Positions 38,070 to 51,514 are shown, counted from the stretch's first letter. The stretch: DNA of 64,000 nucleotides from Megaleporinus macrocephalus (GCA_021613375.1 CM038711.1:17671194-17735193), one strand, 5' to 3'. The notes: generated by a model from the sequence alone, not told the origin. Translations and numbers: made by a program.

Positions 38070-38484
38070 AGTATCAAAAATAATATCTGCGAAAGAGGCT
38101 TTTGATGAATAGCATAGGCTTTTACAGTGGTGGTCTGACGTCTTGCATCACAGGACGTTGGTAAGATGGCGAACGTAGTGCTGTTGCATGGATACTAAAC
38201 ACTCGAGTACTGAAACTGGCTACTTCTAGCTTCAGTTTAGTACCTACATGATTTTGACGTAGCCTACGGCTCTCGGTGAGTGACCATTATAACGACTGCT
38301 GCTGCCCTCTTCCGTCAAGCAAATGAAAGAAGTGATTGGTATTGCTTTCCACTGCTGGAGGCAACTGTTCACTTGCAATTGATCCACAAGTGTCTCTCAC
38401 TATACTTTAAAAGACATTTTGTCATGAGTATTTTATTGTGCTACAGCTTTATAATAAAATACTATATGAATTATTTTTGATACT
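38070..38484. mobile_element. 415-bp MITE-like element with perfect 15-bp inverted ends
   Basis: AGTATCAAAAATAAT (38070-38084) is mirrored exactly by ATTATTTTTGATACT (38470-38484). The interior shares CTGCTGCCCTCTTCCGTCAA and CCACTGCTGGAGGCAACTG with family R1. I could not find a convincing target duplication (left flank ACAAAA, right flank ACATCT), so the superfamily is undecided. It has no transposase. Confidence 0.6.
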
Positions 38485-39924
38485 ACATCTTGATACTATA
38501 TCTCCTCTTAATGAATTACCATTTCCCTTCAAATAAAAGTTTTGCTATGTTTTGTCAGGACTAACTCAGTCTCTCAAAGAGCATCTGCCAATTTTGCAAA
38601 CGCATTCTTTTCACATAAAAAAATATAAAACTATATAAGTAAAATAATAAACAAAAAATAGTGGTGGAGCCAGTCAGCTCTGTTGTGTATGGCCCTGCAA
38701 ATTACACAAGGGCTTTGCCTCCTCCTTTTGTCAAAGATACTTAAAGGGCACCTATGATACTAGTTTTCAATCTTCATAGTCTTATTTTTGAGGTCTATTG
38801 GAAAGATGTATTTACTTGCGTCAGTTCTCCCAAAATCCAATATTTTTCATACTGTACATCTATAGTCACCCTCTATAGAAACCTGTGTCTTTAAACCCCC
38901 TTACTGTGCTTTTATTAGACAGCTTGGCCATGGTGCGTCAGCCACGCCTCCAGTAGTAGTGCATTGTGTGAGAGCCTGCCAAGCTTGCTGGTGAGCAGGC
39001 AATAAGAACTATGTTCTGAGCTGACATTACCTTGTAACAGAGGTAGGTGGTTGATTTGCTAATAGTAATATCTATTATTGTTCAGATGCTATGCTTAAGT
39101 TTATAGAGAAGATGCTTGATCATCCTGTACAAGCCTGTACAAGCACATACTCAGCTGACCCACATCTGGAGCATGAGAAGGCATTCAAAATAGTAATAGT
39201 TTCCAGTAATTTTCTTACATGCACATACCAGAATTAGAGAACTTAACCCAGTCCTGTAATTTCTATATGCGACCTATCTCCAGTTCAGACACACACTGCA
39301 TGTCATTGCTTTGTACACCAGTGATGTATGAGAAACCTGTGAGGACGTTACAAGATAAAAGGTCAAAGCAGAAACTTTTTCACAAAAAAAATTCTACCCA
39401 GAAACCCTCAAAGTACTGCTTAACATCTTTTTATGGAAAAGTAAGCTGCCTTTCTTCATTACATTAATCTGTTTCTTTATTTATTTGAACTGAATATGGG
39501 AATGGGTTAAAGAGTGCACAACAGTTGCAGCTCTGCTTTTTGGTCTAGGAACCATTTGAGGTCAGAATCAACCCAATCTAGCAAAGAACACTGGGATACA
39601 AAAAGAAAAACAGCAAATAATGCAGATGTAGTCTCAAGGAGAATTACGTTTTGATGGAGAAGAATAACATACAAGACCTTTAGTGGTAAAGGTAACTCCA
39701 TACATACTCTATTGGATGTGTAACCCCTTAATCAGTGTGCATGCCCCTCATTTAAAGAGGATCAGTAGCAATATTTCCAGGAGCAATATTTCACTGGCTT
39801 TAAATCTAAATAGAATATTGCTGTGTTCCTACTTCTGTGCTTTTCATCTGTGTGACTGTCAGAGCTAGACCTTCAGTTCAGGCCATACATCTCAAACCTG
39901 TTTTTTGCTAGCAACAATGTGATC
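38485..39924. other. Non-coding, possible further repeat start at 38742
   Basis: TTAAAGGGCACCTATGATAC at 38742 resembles the end of a common fish repeat starting TTAAAGG, but its opposite end is not visible. No gene is supported. The 39219-39467 frame has no domain. Confidence 0.35.
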
Positions 39925-40025
39925 TCCCACAGAATACTGGCTGGATAGTTTTTTGGTTGGTGGACCAAAAGTGACACTAAGGTGTTTAAATGTGTTTAAA
40001 TCAGCACTGCTGTTTCTGAGCCACT
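39925..40025 (-). repeat. Palindromic element family P, copy 2 (fragment)
   Basis: The minus strand carries GCTCAGAAACAGCAGTGCTG, TTTAAACACCTTAGTGTCAC and TTGGTCCACCAACCAAAAA, matching the copies at 25876 and 47470. Only the left half survives. Confidence 0.7.
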
Positions 40026-40228
40026 GCACAACATACATGCCCTAATGTGACATAGATCAGATGTTTTCAGAAATCTGATCTTTTCAAAACAGTTCTGAGC
40101 CACTTTCATATGTGGTCCTAGAGCAGATACATATCCAATCATTGGCCATCTGACCTTAATGAGGATTCTCAGATCAGAATTCATGTGTATTTTTTTTCTT
40201 CACTGCGTGTGCACCATTCTTTAGCGGA

Positions 40229-40241
40229 AACATGGCGGCAG
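40229..40241 (+). promoter_or_regulatory. YY1-like site next to an ETS-like core
   Basis: AACATGGCGGCAG matches the YY1 promoter element. Directly upstream, AGCGGAAA resembles an ETS core. There is no CpG island around it, and AAGATGGCGAAC words in the repeats at 36.5 and 38.2 kb show that similar text can come from repeats. Confidence 0.25.
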
Positions 40242-40249
40242 TGCCGAAT

Positions 40250-43200
40250 CTGTAGAGCTGTTAAACATTGCAAAGCAGCACATGACCTTTTCAGCACATC
40301 TGACCCTAATTATCTTTGCAAGGAAGGCTTGCTTTGCTGGTTAGTTTGTTTGCTGCTCATGACTCATGTGATTTAACATTCACATTAATGACAGATTTCA
40401 GTTATAGCATACATAGTATAATAGAATATGCCAGTAGTGGGTGGTGCCCACTTAGAGGACCAGATATGCATGTCTGAAACACAGAAACATAATTAATAGA
40501 GTATAATTAAGTCTGTCAATGGAACTTTAAATGGGAAGTGTGTTGTTAGGAGTTTTTCTCACTGGGAGACTGCAGTGTTCTCCAGGGCATGAGGATGAAT
40601 AAACAGCTGACAGGTATGTGTGCTGGAATGTGCAGCTGAACCACACCTGTGTGAATATGACTTCTCTTTTTTCTTTTGCCATTCCACAGGAATCCGGACA
40701 CTCCCCTCCAACCCCACTGGCTATTTTCATGGGTATACAGAAAGAGGGTATGGCATGTATTAGCAGAGGACCAATAGAAGTTTTAAGTAAGACTAAGCGG
40801 GGCGGAGCTTGTATGAAATAAAAAAAACCTCATCATCAGGGCGTGTCTGAAAAACGTCTCCCCTGTCTGGGCGTCAGTGAGGACTTTGTTGTGAAACCCC
40901 CCTAGTGTGTCAACAGGTGAGCACTGTGAAGCGAAATTGCAAGGAAAATTCTGTTCCATTTGTTGCGGACCCCTATAAAAGATGGTAAGAAATTTTTTCC
41001 TGGCTGGTTTCAGTTTCTTTTGCCTCTTTCCCCATAATGTACTGCTTCTTTAGGGAATATCCTGGACTTTATCCACTTGGTCATCTCTGCGTGCAGATGC
41101 TGACCCCCACGGGGCTTTATCTTGGGATTCTAGAGTGCAATTTCAGTGAGTTCCTTCAAAATGGACCGCAATATCTGGAGCCAATATCACTCCAGTCACT
41201 TTAATGTTCTCTGTCGACCACATCTCCTTATCACTTTTCCAGCCCAGCTTTTCTTTTAGTGCCCGTTGGACGGAGAACTGATAAGGGCATGTGCCCGATA
41301 CACCCTGCCTGTCCACGGGGGAATGTGCTGGACGTGAGACAAAAATATGGAACCATGACCGCTCCTTTTCTCTTTGTTGTGTCCAGTGCTTGTGTCATCG
41401 TAATGTAAATATGTACACCTAATATAAAGTGGTTCTTATGTTTGCTGTTATAGTAATCATTAAATATTTGTTTATATTCACAGTACCAATTTTCATTTTC
41501 AATTTTCATTTCCTTCTCATTTTATTTTCCTCTATCCAGTTGTTGTGCATGTTTTAAAATAAATAGACATTAGAAAATCCCCTCAGGTATTCGACTGAGT
41601 GAGTAAAGACAATCCTATTTAGTCCCAAATCAGACAAACAAAAAACCTTCACATATGTACCATCATAAATGCTTTTTGACAGATTCACTTCAGTGTGAAA
41701 GATTTAACAGTGGACCAGAAGGCAGCGCTGCTCCTGGTTCAAAAGCACGTTTCTTATGTTCTACAGCCAGTGACAACGGTCTTAGTCGTGAATCTGGATT
41801 AGTGGTTGCTTGTTTAAATGTGCTGTATGCAGAGATGTGAAATGAGATACCTTCACTGGAAGTAATGCGCCGAATAACTTGGCAGCCTGAATAGCCGGTT
41901 GGGTGTCTGTTTAAGCCTGCAGGCATGCAGTGAACATGGAAAGGGAACTATGGAAAACTCATAAAATAAAATCAAGGATTAGTATACACTCTTTAAAGAA
42001 AAGTGCCACAGAGAGTTCTTTGAGTCATGCCACAGTTGGTTTGAAAAAAGCGTCAAAATGCTTTAAGAGCCGTCACATAATATAATAGTTCAATACCAAT
42101 TTACATCAGGTGCCTATTCATTAAACTTGTAACAGGTGCTTTACATTTATACATCCTATTTACATAAAATGTTTTTGAGAGAATCATCTATTGAAAGTTT
42201 ATTTTGGAGCCAAAAGTGTTTTTCTGTGGCACGGCATAATAGTCTAAATCTAATACTGTTTGTGGGTTTTTAAAATAAATACATATAAACAATACAGTAA
42301 AGCATATTACTGTTTATACGTAATATTCATATCTTGGTTAGAAGGAAACAAGTTTGGTTTCCGACACTCATCCCTTTTATTTATTAACATTTTTGATAGG
42401 GGCAGTGCTTTCATTTTTACTGTATTCTTTTTTCAAATGTGTTTTACGAGGGTTGACAGGCCTTCACTTCAGATTCTAAATGTCAAATTAGGGCCCTGTG
42501 GGATTCTGCTGTGTTAAGGCTATGCAAATGGCAATTTATGTGAACATTTAAAAGATACTTTAGTATATTGTTGTTGTCCAACGATAAAAAAAAAAAAGAA
42601 AATCATTTTTATTTTTCTACATAAGTTGAACACGGAACTTGTCCTTAACATTGCATTAAAATTTCACAATGAATGGACCAATAGAAATGCTCTGGATCAT
42701 TTGGGATAAAATATCTTTTTGCCTTTTTCTGTAAAGTTACTGTTTTAGAGACTTTGGACAGTGATGGTATATTTTAAATTGTAGCACGCAAAGCCAGAGA
42801 CATATCAACCAAAATTGGTCCCATCCAATCAATTGAACATCTGATTGGTTAATCAGTTCCTAATTTTGGTTATTGAAAATGTGATTCTTCTACCAAATCC
42901 TGGAGATCTACCGCCCTGCAGAATGTAGTTCCAACTCTATGCAAACACAAACTGTAAAACTGTGTTTTTTACTTGTATTTAATGTTTGTGTTTGTTTAAA
43001 TATGTGCTTACTGGCCAAATAAGTTGTTTTGCACATCATTTTCGGTTATGTCTTTTGTGCAGTACTGTATGTCTGTGTAATTTATGCAGTTGTATGCTAT
43101 GTATATAAATTATGTTTTTTTAAATAAAATGACAAGAAACTTCCAATATCTAATCCACTGCACTGTGGAAGACATATTTCTGCATTGACTGATCATAACC

Positions 43201-46200
43201 TTGACCTGCAATTGATTGGCAGTAATCAAATAAAATAGTACAAAACTGCCAAAAATGGTTATTTGGAGTGATGAACCACGTTTGGTTCTCTAAGAAACCA
43301 CTGTCTGATCCATTAAAGTGCTATTCTTGGTTGATGCAATAAAGAACTGTGTTGGGTTTCCACAAACAACAATTTGAAATAAGTTTTAAGGGGCCCTAAC
43401 AGGCTTTTGATTTGGTATGAAACCAAACCCCAAAAAAACACATTTTATTTTGATGGGAGCCAATATGAACCTCAGTACTTGCTTTGTTGATACAGCATAT
43501 AAAAATTTATTTATTGGCAAACCTTTTGTGATATTTTACATTTTTATGGTTTTACATTTATTTCATTTACAAAGTCATTTCCCAAAAGAACCATCCACTA
43601 AAAGGTTTCTCAGAGAACCAAAACTTTTGTCTTCTCTGGATTCACTCCAAAGAGTGCCTTTATTCTTCCAATGTAAATTTGTAGCGGTCTAAAATGCAGG
43701 TATGAGCTGTTCTCTCAGGTAACCATCTTCTCCAAAAGCTCCTCACACTGCAGCTACATCTTTAGGCACAAGAGGGTATTGTCCCTCCATTTTTAGATCT
43801 TTCTCGGTCTCTGCTCTTTTACGTCCACACAGACATTATTCTGCTCACTGAGTGCTCCAAATCATACAAAATTAAAACAAGTGCAGGGTTCAGGAGAGGG
43901 CCAGCCATCCATTTGGGTCCAGCAAATGCAAAATGATTATGGCCTTCTCGCAAGAGGTCAGTAATTGATATCATTAAGATGAAAAGGTCAGAAGAAGGTT
44001 AGTGAGCTTTTGAAAGATTCAGAGAATAGCGTGCTTTCTAAAGCTTTTCAGTGGCGTTATTTAGCCAAACATCAGTTCTTACAGTTCTTTTATTACTGGT
44101 TGGGTAAAGAATACTGAACTAGTGCACTGCAGATCCAGGCTGCTTGTTTGCTGCACTGTTTGCATATTTCCAGTGGGAGTAGTTTGCAAGGTGAAATTCA
44201 TTTCTTTTAAAGGTCTTGGTCACATCTGTTATGAGCTTTTATTATGGTTTTACAAATCTGTACTATTGTAAGTGTTTATTAAAGCCTTTTTGTCTAGTTT
44301 CTTAAAGACGGTTATCAAAAACTGAATCCATGTTTTTTTCCATTTTTCACTCAAGCTTCTTTAGGGATGTATAAGCTGTTTTATTCTCAATTCATGAATT
44401 TTTCGGGTCTCTAGTGTTTTTAGAAGGAACAGTATGCAATATGTCTAGGACATGATGTGTAGTGGCTTCTGGGTCCTAATGCTGATAAGCTAAATCAGGT
44501 ATGCTTGTAAAAAGCAGTTTAAATGTGCTGCGTAGAAGGACCAGGATGAAGATCCACCGCTGTAGAGAAGTGGAGCGGTGACCTCTACTGGTCGGGTAGT
44601 GAGCGTGCACCACAAGACTGTAGTTCACCCTCCACCCCCCCACTTAATTTATGATGCAACCATGGGAACCTGTCACCATGACGACGCAATGCTAAGAAAA
44701 AAGGGAGATGGGTCGGTAATCAAAAAAGCTGGTGGTAGGAGGATTGGGGGGTTGTAGATGAAACACTATAGATGGGTGGATATTGAAGAGCACACAATAA
44801 ATTAATTACAGATGGTAAAGCACCTTCAGTGGAGTGAATCAGTTAATACACATGTTGACTTTAATACAAATGCATTCAAACCAAATCAAGAAACCCAATA
44901 AAGCAGCAATGACCAAATGATGGTCCATTGGTCAGGCTATGTCATATTTCATTCCTAAGCCTTGTGACTTGGTTCGATACATACCATTACACACCTGATG
45001 AACTGGATGACTGAATCTAAACAGGTGTGTGGCATTCCTGACATCTAGTGGCAACACAAATATGAAATGATAGCATACCACCAAACATCAGAAGCCCCCA
45101 TATCGCATAATCGCATAAGGCCTGGAGGTCGCCAACTTGCTAACCCTGCAATCTGCTCTCCCCCACTCCCCTTCGCACACTTTACTGGGCTGGAGGCCAT
45201 GCTCCATCCTGACAGTACATCCACGCAGCTTGCAGCCTGCTAATATAGGCAAAGTGCTTAGATAATCACAAAATTGCACAACTACTAAGACCGTGATAAC
45301 ATGGTCAGTGGCACTTGAGTATCTGATGTCAAGAAACTACCTGCCATGACGTAAACTAGGACCACACACAAGGGAAAACAGCCATATGTGATTCATAATA
45401 GCATTTTTTTTTTCGTATGAGAGAGCCTATGAAATAGTACGGCAATAGTGGTGACACTACGGATGTTATCAAGAGAAGAAGGATCAATTATTATACAAGG
45501 AATGCTTGTAAAATTTGAATTATGCTAGCTGATAAAAGCAGAACAGTGGCAGAAAATTCAACAAGCCATCTCAAGTCAGTCCATAAAAAGAATGCTTGCA
45601 TAAAAGCCAAAAATCTGCTAAGAAGTGTTCAAGCATAAATACATTCATTTACAATATATTTATTGTTTTGTACAGCTTCTGTTTAAACACACGTTAAACC
45701 AGACAAATCACTGTTTTCTCTTTTGTTTGCATTTCATATCTGGTCTTTTTGGAACTGGGTATTTGTAGTCAAAATGCCCATAAAGTGCAACTTATTCTTT
45801 TTTCAAGAGATATTTCTGAGATGGTTAGATCATCAGAAGAGGGAAAGTAAATGGGATTAAAAAACAATAAATAAAGTTGTAAATGAGAAAACAGCAGTCC
45901 TAGCAACATGCAAGACCTGGTAGACCACGAAAACGATCACCATCAGATAAACAGTATTTAAAGTATTTATATTTGAGAGAAAAGGAAAATTACAGTCTTG
46001 TTAAAAAACACAGGTTTTTCTGTCCATCCACTGTGGGAACTCATGGGCCTGAAAGGATGTGTAGCTGTTACCGCAGTTACTGAGAAAAGTGTAAAAAAAA
46101 AAGTGTAAAAAATGTAAACAAACATATAAACAAACATGCTAGTATGTGTAATGTATGTATTACATATAGTGTAGTATTTATTTCTTGCTCCTCACCACAC

Positions 46201-47460
46201 ATTAAGCAACACCACATCAGCCTTCAGATGAGCAAAAGTTCAAGAGCGATTTTATTTTTAAACATTGACGATTTGTTGTTTTCTCCATCCTTGACATGGA
46301 TCGCTGAGCATGACGTGTCCACATCGCCACACAAAAAACAGACAGAGGAAAATGTTTTTTATAAAATATTTTGCAATATTCAAGTCTACTGTGTAATCTA
46401 CTGCTAGAAAAAACTGACATCAGAAGGTCTAACCTTGATAGCATGACAGCCTGAAATACTACATCCTGTCACATTTCCTTTCATCACCACTTCAGGGTGT
46501 TCTTCGAGGTGTGACTTGGCACAAAAAAAAATATGCCTTTTTGGAAGTATGGACAAAAAAAGTGTGATTTCTTGATAAAAAAATCTAATTACCATGTCCA
46601 TTTGGCAGCGATAGCATGGAATGACTCTCTCACTGATGTCAACTCACAAGATTGTGCAGGCATCCCTTATATAGGCAAGATGTGCAAACGTTCAGATAAT
46701 CTCAGATGACTGTATGCTTTCAGATCAATTAGACGCAACAGTTCTGACTTCTTTTCACAACAGCAGTGGAATGCTCTCATTTTTCCACTGAAAAAGTGGA
46801 CAGGCTGTAAAAGCAAGCACCTGCTGGTGACATCTTCATACATCTCTATGCTTCAGAATCCAACAGGAAGTCATTGGCATTGCATCTATGCTAACAGGCC
46901 TCGCTGCACTTCCCATCTCCTTCTGTTAATCTGATCCCAAATCCGATAGGCTAATCAGCACAGAGGGGGAGAGCGCTTAACAAAACCACAGGATGTGACA
47001 CTCTACCCCCATTTTCACACTCCCCTGCCCTCCCATTTGCCCAATGAATCCTCATAACAGGGCCACGCTAACACACAGTGCCTCACTAATCACTGTTATT
47101 AGCTTGTTTAGCAGATTGACTGGTGCAAGTGTTGGTGTGCGGCTGCTCAGGCTGTGAATGAGACCCGTCGAGGAGTCTGTTTGCAGTCAAAATTGAAGAG
47201 GAAAAATGGAAAACACTTTGGAGTCCTGGAAACAGTTCATCTACACAGTTCACAACCTTCTGATGTGGTTAGGTTGTTAAGCTAGTTCCTCTAAACTCTA
47301 AAGAACAATGGTCAAAGCTATTAGAGCTAGGCCTTAGGTTCGGACCATGTCAGCCTCGGTCAAAACAAGAAATAAAAAACACCTCTATGATAATGACTCA
47401 TGTCTCATTATCCATTTCATCAGCTCCACTTATCTATTTCTCTGATACTCTATTAGCCCC
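40250..47460. other. Seven kilobases of non-coding DNA
   Basis: No gene, RNA or complete element recognised. Notable text: weak CTCF-like words near 44578-44592 (minus) and 45041-45054 (CATCTAGTGGCA, plus); opposed GGTTCTCTAAGAAACC (43274) and GGTTTCTCAGAGAACC (43602) words that may be ends of a small element; and a GC-richer unique block at 46900-47160 that may be regulatory. Confidence 0.4.
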
Positions 47461-47469
47461 CTTTACCCC

Positions 47470-47600
47470 TCTGTTGAGCTAGTACAAGTGGATCAGACAC
47501 AGCAGCGCTGCAGGAACTTTTAAACAACTCAGTATCGCTGCTGGACTCAGTCCACTAACCACAAATATTCAGCCAATCTCAATATTCCATTTCAGACATT
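47470..47600 (+). repeat. Family P element, left half (split by Tc1 insertion)
   Basis: GTGGATCAGACACAGCAGCG, then the TTTTAAAC, CTGCTGGACTCAGTCCAC and ACCACAAATATTCAGCCAA words follow the family order. It is interrupted at a TA dinucleotide by the element at 47603-48390 and resumes at 48391. Confidence 0.85.
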
Positions 47601-47602
47601 TA

Positions 47603-48390
47603 CAGGGATTGGACAGTAAAACTGAAACACCTGTCATTTTAGTGTGGGAGGTTTCATGGCTAAATTGGACCAGTCTGGTGGCCAATCTTCATTAATTGCA
47701 CATTGCACCAGTAAGATCAGAGTGTGAAGGTTCAATTAGCAGTTAAGAGCACAGATTAGCTCAAAATATTGCAATAACAACATTATAGGACATACCAGAG
47801 TTCAAAAGAGGACAAATTGTTGGTGCACGTCTTGCTGGCGCATCTGTGACCAAGACAGCAAGTCTTTGTGATGTATCAAGAAACACGGTTTGGGCTGCCA
47901 TATCATGGCATTCCCTCGGCCCAATACTTGTGCTAGATGGCGCGTCACTGCCAAGGACTACCGAACCATTCTGGAGGACCATGTGCATCCAATGGTTCAA
48001 ACATTGTATTCTGAAGGCTGCGCCATGTATCACGATGACGATACACCAATACACACAGCAAGACTGGTAAAGATTGGTTTGATGAACATGAAAGTGAAGT
48101 TGAACATCTCCCATGGCCTGCACAGTAACCAGATCTAAATATTACTGAGCCACTTTGGGGTGTTTTGGAGGAGCGAGTCAGGAAACGTTTTCCTTCACCA
48201 GCATCACGTAGTGACCTGGCCACTATCCTGCAAGAATGGCTTAAAATCCCTCTGACCACTGTGCAGGACTTGTATATGTCATTCCCAAGACGAACTGACG
48301 CTGTATTGGCCGAAAAAGGAGGCCCTACACCATACTAATAAATTATTGTGGTTTAAAACCAGGTGTTTCAGTTTCATTGTCCAACCCCTG
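47603..48390 (+). mobile_element. Tc1-like transposon, internally deleted, with intact ends
   Basis: The termini CAGGGATTGGACAGTAAAAC (left) and, on the other strand, CAGGGGTTGGACAATGAAAC (right) are inverted repeats of about 31 bp. A TA duplication flanks the element (47601-47602 and 48391-48392). The transposase is a pseudogene: an N-terminal helix-turn-helix piece (GARLAGASVTKTASLCDVSR, about 47820-47880) joins near 47937 to the catalytic part (AKDYRTILEDHVHPMVQTLY), so the segment with the first catalytic Asp is deleted. YHDDDTPIH carries the second acid, PDLNITEPLW the third. Frame changes and a stop occur before PDLN. The family tail KGGPTPY is preserved at the end. The total of 788 bp is too short for an autonomous Tc1-like element. 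Confidence 0.9.
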
Positions 48391-48560
48391 TACAAGGTGA
48401 ACCAACAAGGACTGTCCAATAGACTGCACAGTGAGTGGACACAGGGTTTAAAAACTCTAGCAGCACTGCTGTGTCGGTATCCACTCGTACCAGCACAACA
48501 CAGATCAGCACACTACCACCAAGTGAGAGTCACCTTAGGGCTGAGAATGATTACAGAATG
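48391..48560 (+). repeat. Family P element, right half
   Basis: It begins ACAAGGTGAACCAACAAGGA and runs to the inverted arm ACTCTAGCAGCACTGCTGTG, TCCACTCGTACCAGCACAAC. This arm is the complement of the left-end text AGCAGTGCTGCTAGAGT, showing the element's inverted ends. Confidence 0.85.
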
Positions 48561-51384
48561 AAAATCAGTTGTCTGTTCAAAAATGCAACCCCTTTGTTTC
48601 CAACTAAAACTTAAAATTGACTTTACTACAATGCTTGAATTGTTTAAATACTATAGGAATAAAAACTATATGAACTGAGGAATTAATGATAAATTACATG
48701 TATTAGGACTTTTCTGGGGCCTAGCAATGTTCTTAATGGTTTCTTGCAACAACCAAAACATACAGTACCTCCTTAATATCTTATTATCTAGTTTCTTCTA
48801 GACAACAATGAGATGAAAAGACAAATAAAAAGTCTTCTGCTGCTCAGACAAGTCTTCTGGGCAAAGAGTTTGAAAAGATGACCAGGTTGATAAACCTTAA
48901 ACGGGGAAAGAGGATTGTAATAGCAGATTATGCGTTTCAGAGGGCTGATGTTATGCTGGTTGATTCTTTGTATGTAAATTCAAGTCGTAATTATTCCTTA
49001 GCTCTGACGCCCAATCAGCTGACCCTCACTATTATAGGGGGAAAACTGGTGTGGTAGGACAAGCCCCCTGAGAAAGACTGCAGACTGAGCAGTGACACAA
49101 GTGTATTTCCTCTCTCCAGCACACACAAAGACAGAGCTGTTTTGACCTTTTCCGAGCCCCAAGCACCAATCAATTGACCTTTAGCACCACGTGAGACATA
49201 AACAAGATGAGCACAGAGCACCGAAATGCAAAGTTGACGCATGCAGCTGTGAAGAGTGTTGTAAAAGAGTCAAATCAGTCCCTTCATGGATTTGAAGCAT
49301 TGTGTACCAACAATTAGCCTATGTCTGAATACAGCTTTTGTCATGCATGGCAGCCTGCGATTGGCTGGTCATATCAGTATGATGCATTCAGTACTCAAAA
49401 GACAATCTTAATAATAGTTGTGTATGTGTGAAACAGAAACATGTTGTGCTAGACAATAGTGTCTCCAACAAAACCATTATTATGTGAATGTCACAGTCTA
49501 TTCCATTTCAATTCAGGATCAGTGAAGCAACAGACAGCAGGGATCAATATGTGTACTGAGAGGGTTCATCCTATGCTAGTGTTCAGACATGGATTAATTA
49601 AAGCCAACGCTTTACTGTGATTTTATCTTATATTTTACTGGTACTTATGAGGGTTAAAACTTGGCTTTTTTTTAAAAATTAGGCACTCTGGTAAAGCTTA
49701 TTATAGCATAGCATATTATTGCAATGTCATAAATGATATAAATAAGAATATGCAAATTCTTTTATCTTTTATATATATATATATACACTTATTCTGAAAC
49801 TGATGCCTTCAACAAGTTCCAAAAAAGTAGGGGCGGGGAAATAGAAAACTATAAATGTTGTGATATATTCCTTCGGTATAAAAGGAGCATCCGGGAAAGG
49901 CCTAGTCCTTTGTGAGTCAGAACAGATTGATGATCGCTAAACAATCATAAGTGGTTTTAGAATAATGTAATTCACAAAACATTTACAAGGATTTCATTGT
50001 TTTCACCATACTATTTGCTCAATATCATCAAAAACTGCAGGGAATTTGGAGAAATCTCTGTGTGCTAGGGGCAAAAACTTTATTACCATAAATTTTAAAT
50101 CATTAAGACCTTCATAAATTCAGAATAGTTTAAGACATAATCCACATATCAGAACCTTCAGCAGATACAACCCCAGTGCATAATTTGGCCCAAGAAATCA
50201 CCCCTTTTAGTCTTCAGGTTTAAAGCAGCGACATGATTCAGGCGTCACAGCACTCAGCAGAGCCTTCCCTCACTGGTCTACAGCATGGGTAACTTATCTG
50301 TTGAGGGGTATATGTACATGTACATGTTGAATCTGCTGATGTATATGTGAAGGTTTTCATCAATCACCAAGGACATTTTGAATTAATGTAAGCAGCGAGC
50401 CACAGTGACACTGAACAACAACATTACTTCGAAAGGTATGTATTTTTTCTACAAAGTAAGAATTTTTTGACACATTTTAAAGAAAAAAAAACTGTGACAT
50501 TCTTTCTTATGGTATGGTGATATCCTGCATGTCTCATGTCTTAGCTAGCTAGTCTGATGTTAGAATTTTCTTGTTTAATGCCATAAATATGCTTCTCAAA
50601 GTTCACATGCAATTAATATTTGTTTCATGAGTTCTTTTCATTTGGGTTATTTATCTTAGCTATGGCTTTGGAGCCTCTTGGTGCTAAGTTAGCTAGTAAC
50701 TCAATATAGCACAGCTAGATATCTGCGCAGTAAACATAAAATTGAAAATAAAACTACTAATAATACTAATTATAATTTTGACTTGAAAGTCAAATTAAGT
50801 TAAAAGTGCCAGAGTCATGTGTTAAAGGGTTAGTCACTTTTGACTTGCGCCTCAGCAAGTCTGGTAGTCTAACTAAAAATGTTTTTTATTTTTTTTAAAG
50901 CAATCTTTAGTTGGCAAGACTGACAACATTTTGAGATACATTTACGTAATATACTTAGTTTTGTCAACTTTGTCAAATATTAGATAATGGTTACAGAAAT
51001 AAGTTGAGGTGATTTAGTAATTTAAGTTTAGCTAACATTCAAGACTTATTTGGTCAACATAATTTTTTAATGGTGGGAACAAACACACCTAAAGTTGTGC
51101 TAACTGTACTATTTTTAAAGTAATGGCACGACCCTTAAGATGAATCAAGGGAAAATGATGAAGCCAAGTGTCCAAGGCATTATTAAAACCGGGTTTAGAA
51201 ATGGGCCATTATGAATTTTGTAGCATTTGGAGCATGTTATTCAGTTTTAGTTTTTGTTAATTAGCATTTATTTTGTTTTGCTGCAAATTCACACGTGTTT
51301 TTGTTCTGTTTAATTCATAATGTAATGTTTGAATTAATTGATGTGTGTGTTCTGCAATGCTGGCTTATGATTGTTGAAATATCA

Positions 51385-51387
<3 letters not shown>
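48561..51387. other. Non-coding DNA
   Basis: AT-rich, with a short (AT)n at 49771-49787 and no gene. 50200-50450 is slightly less AT-rich, without recognisable content. Confidence 0.45.
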
Positions 51388-51433
<46 letters not shown>

Positions 51434-51454
51434 TTATATATATATAAATATATA

Positions 51455-51514
<60 letters not shown>
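51388..51514. repeat. (CA)n-AT-(TG)n inverted microsatellite
   Basis: About 44 bp of CA is separated by a 24-bp A/T loop (itself nearly palindromic) from about 57 bp of TG. The arms are complementary, so the locus can form a long hairpin or cruciform. Confidence 0.95.

Noticed and set aside
40797..40995. GC box (GGGGCGGAGC) and TATA-like CTATAAAAG with a following ATGGTAAG
   Set aside because: An attractive core-promoter arrangement, but no CpG enrichment, no exon downstream and such words are expected by chance in 64 kb.
43274..43620. Inverted GGTTCTCTAAGAAACC / GGTTTCTCAGAGAACC words
   Set aside because: They could be ends of a MITE, but the words are short, self-complementary and no target duplication was found.
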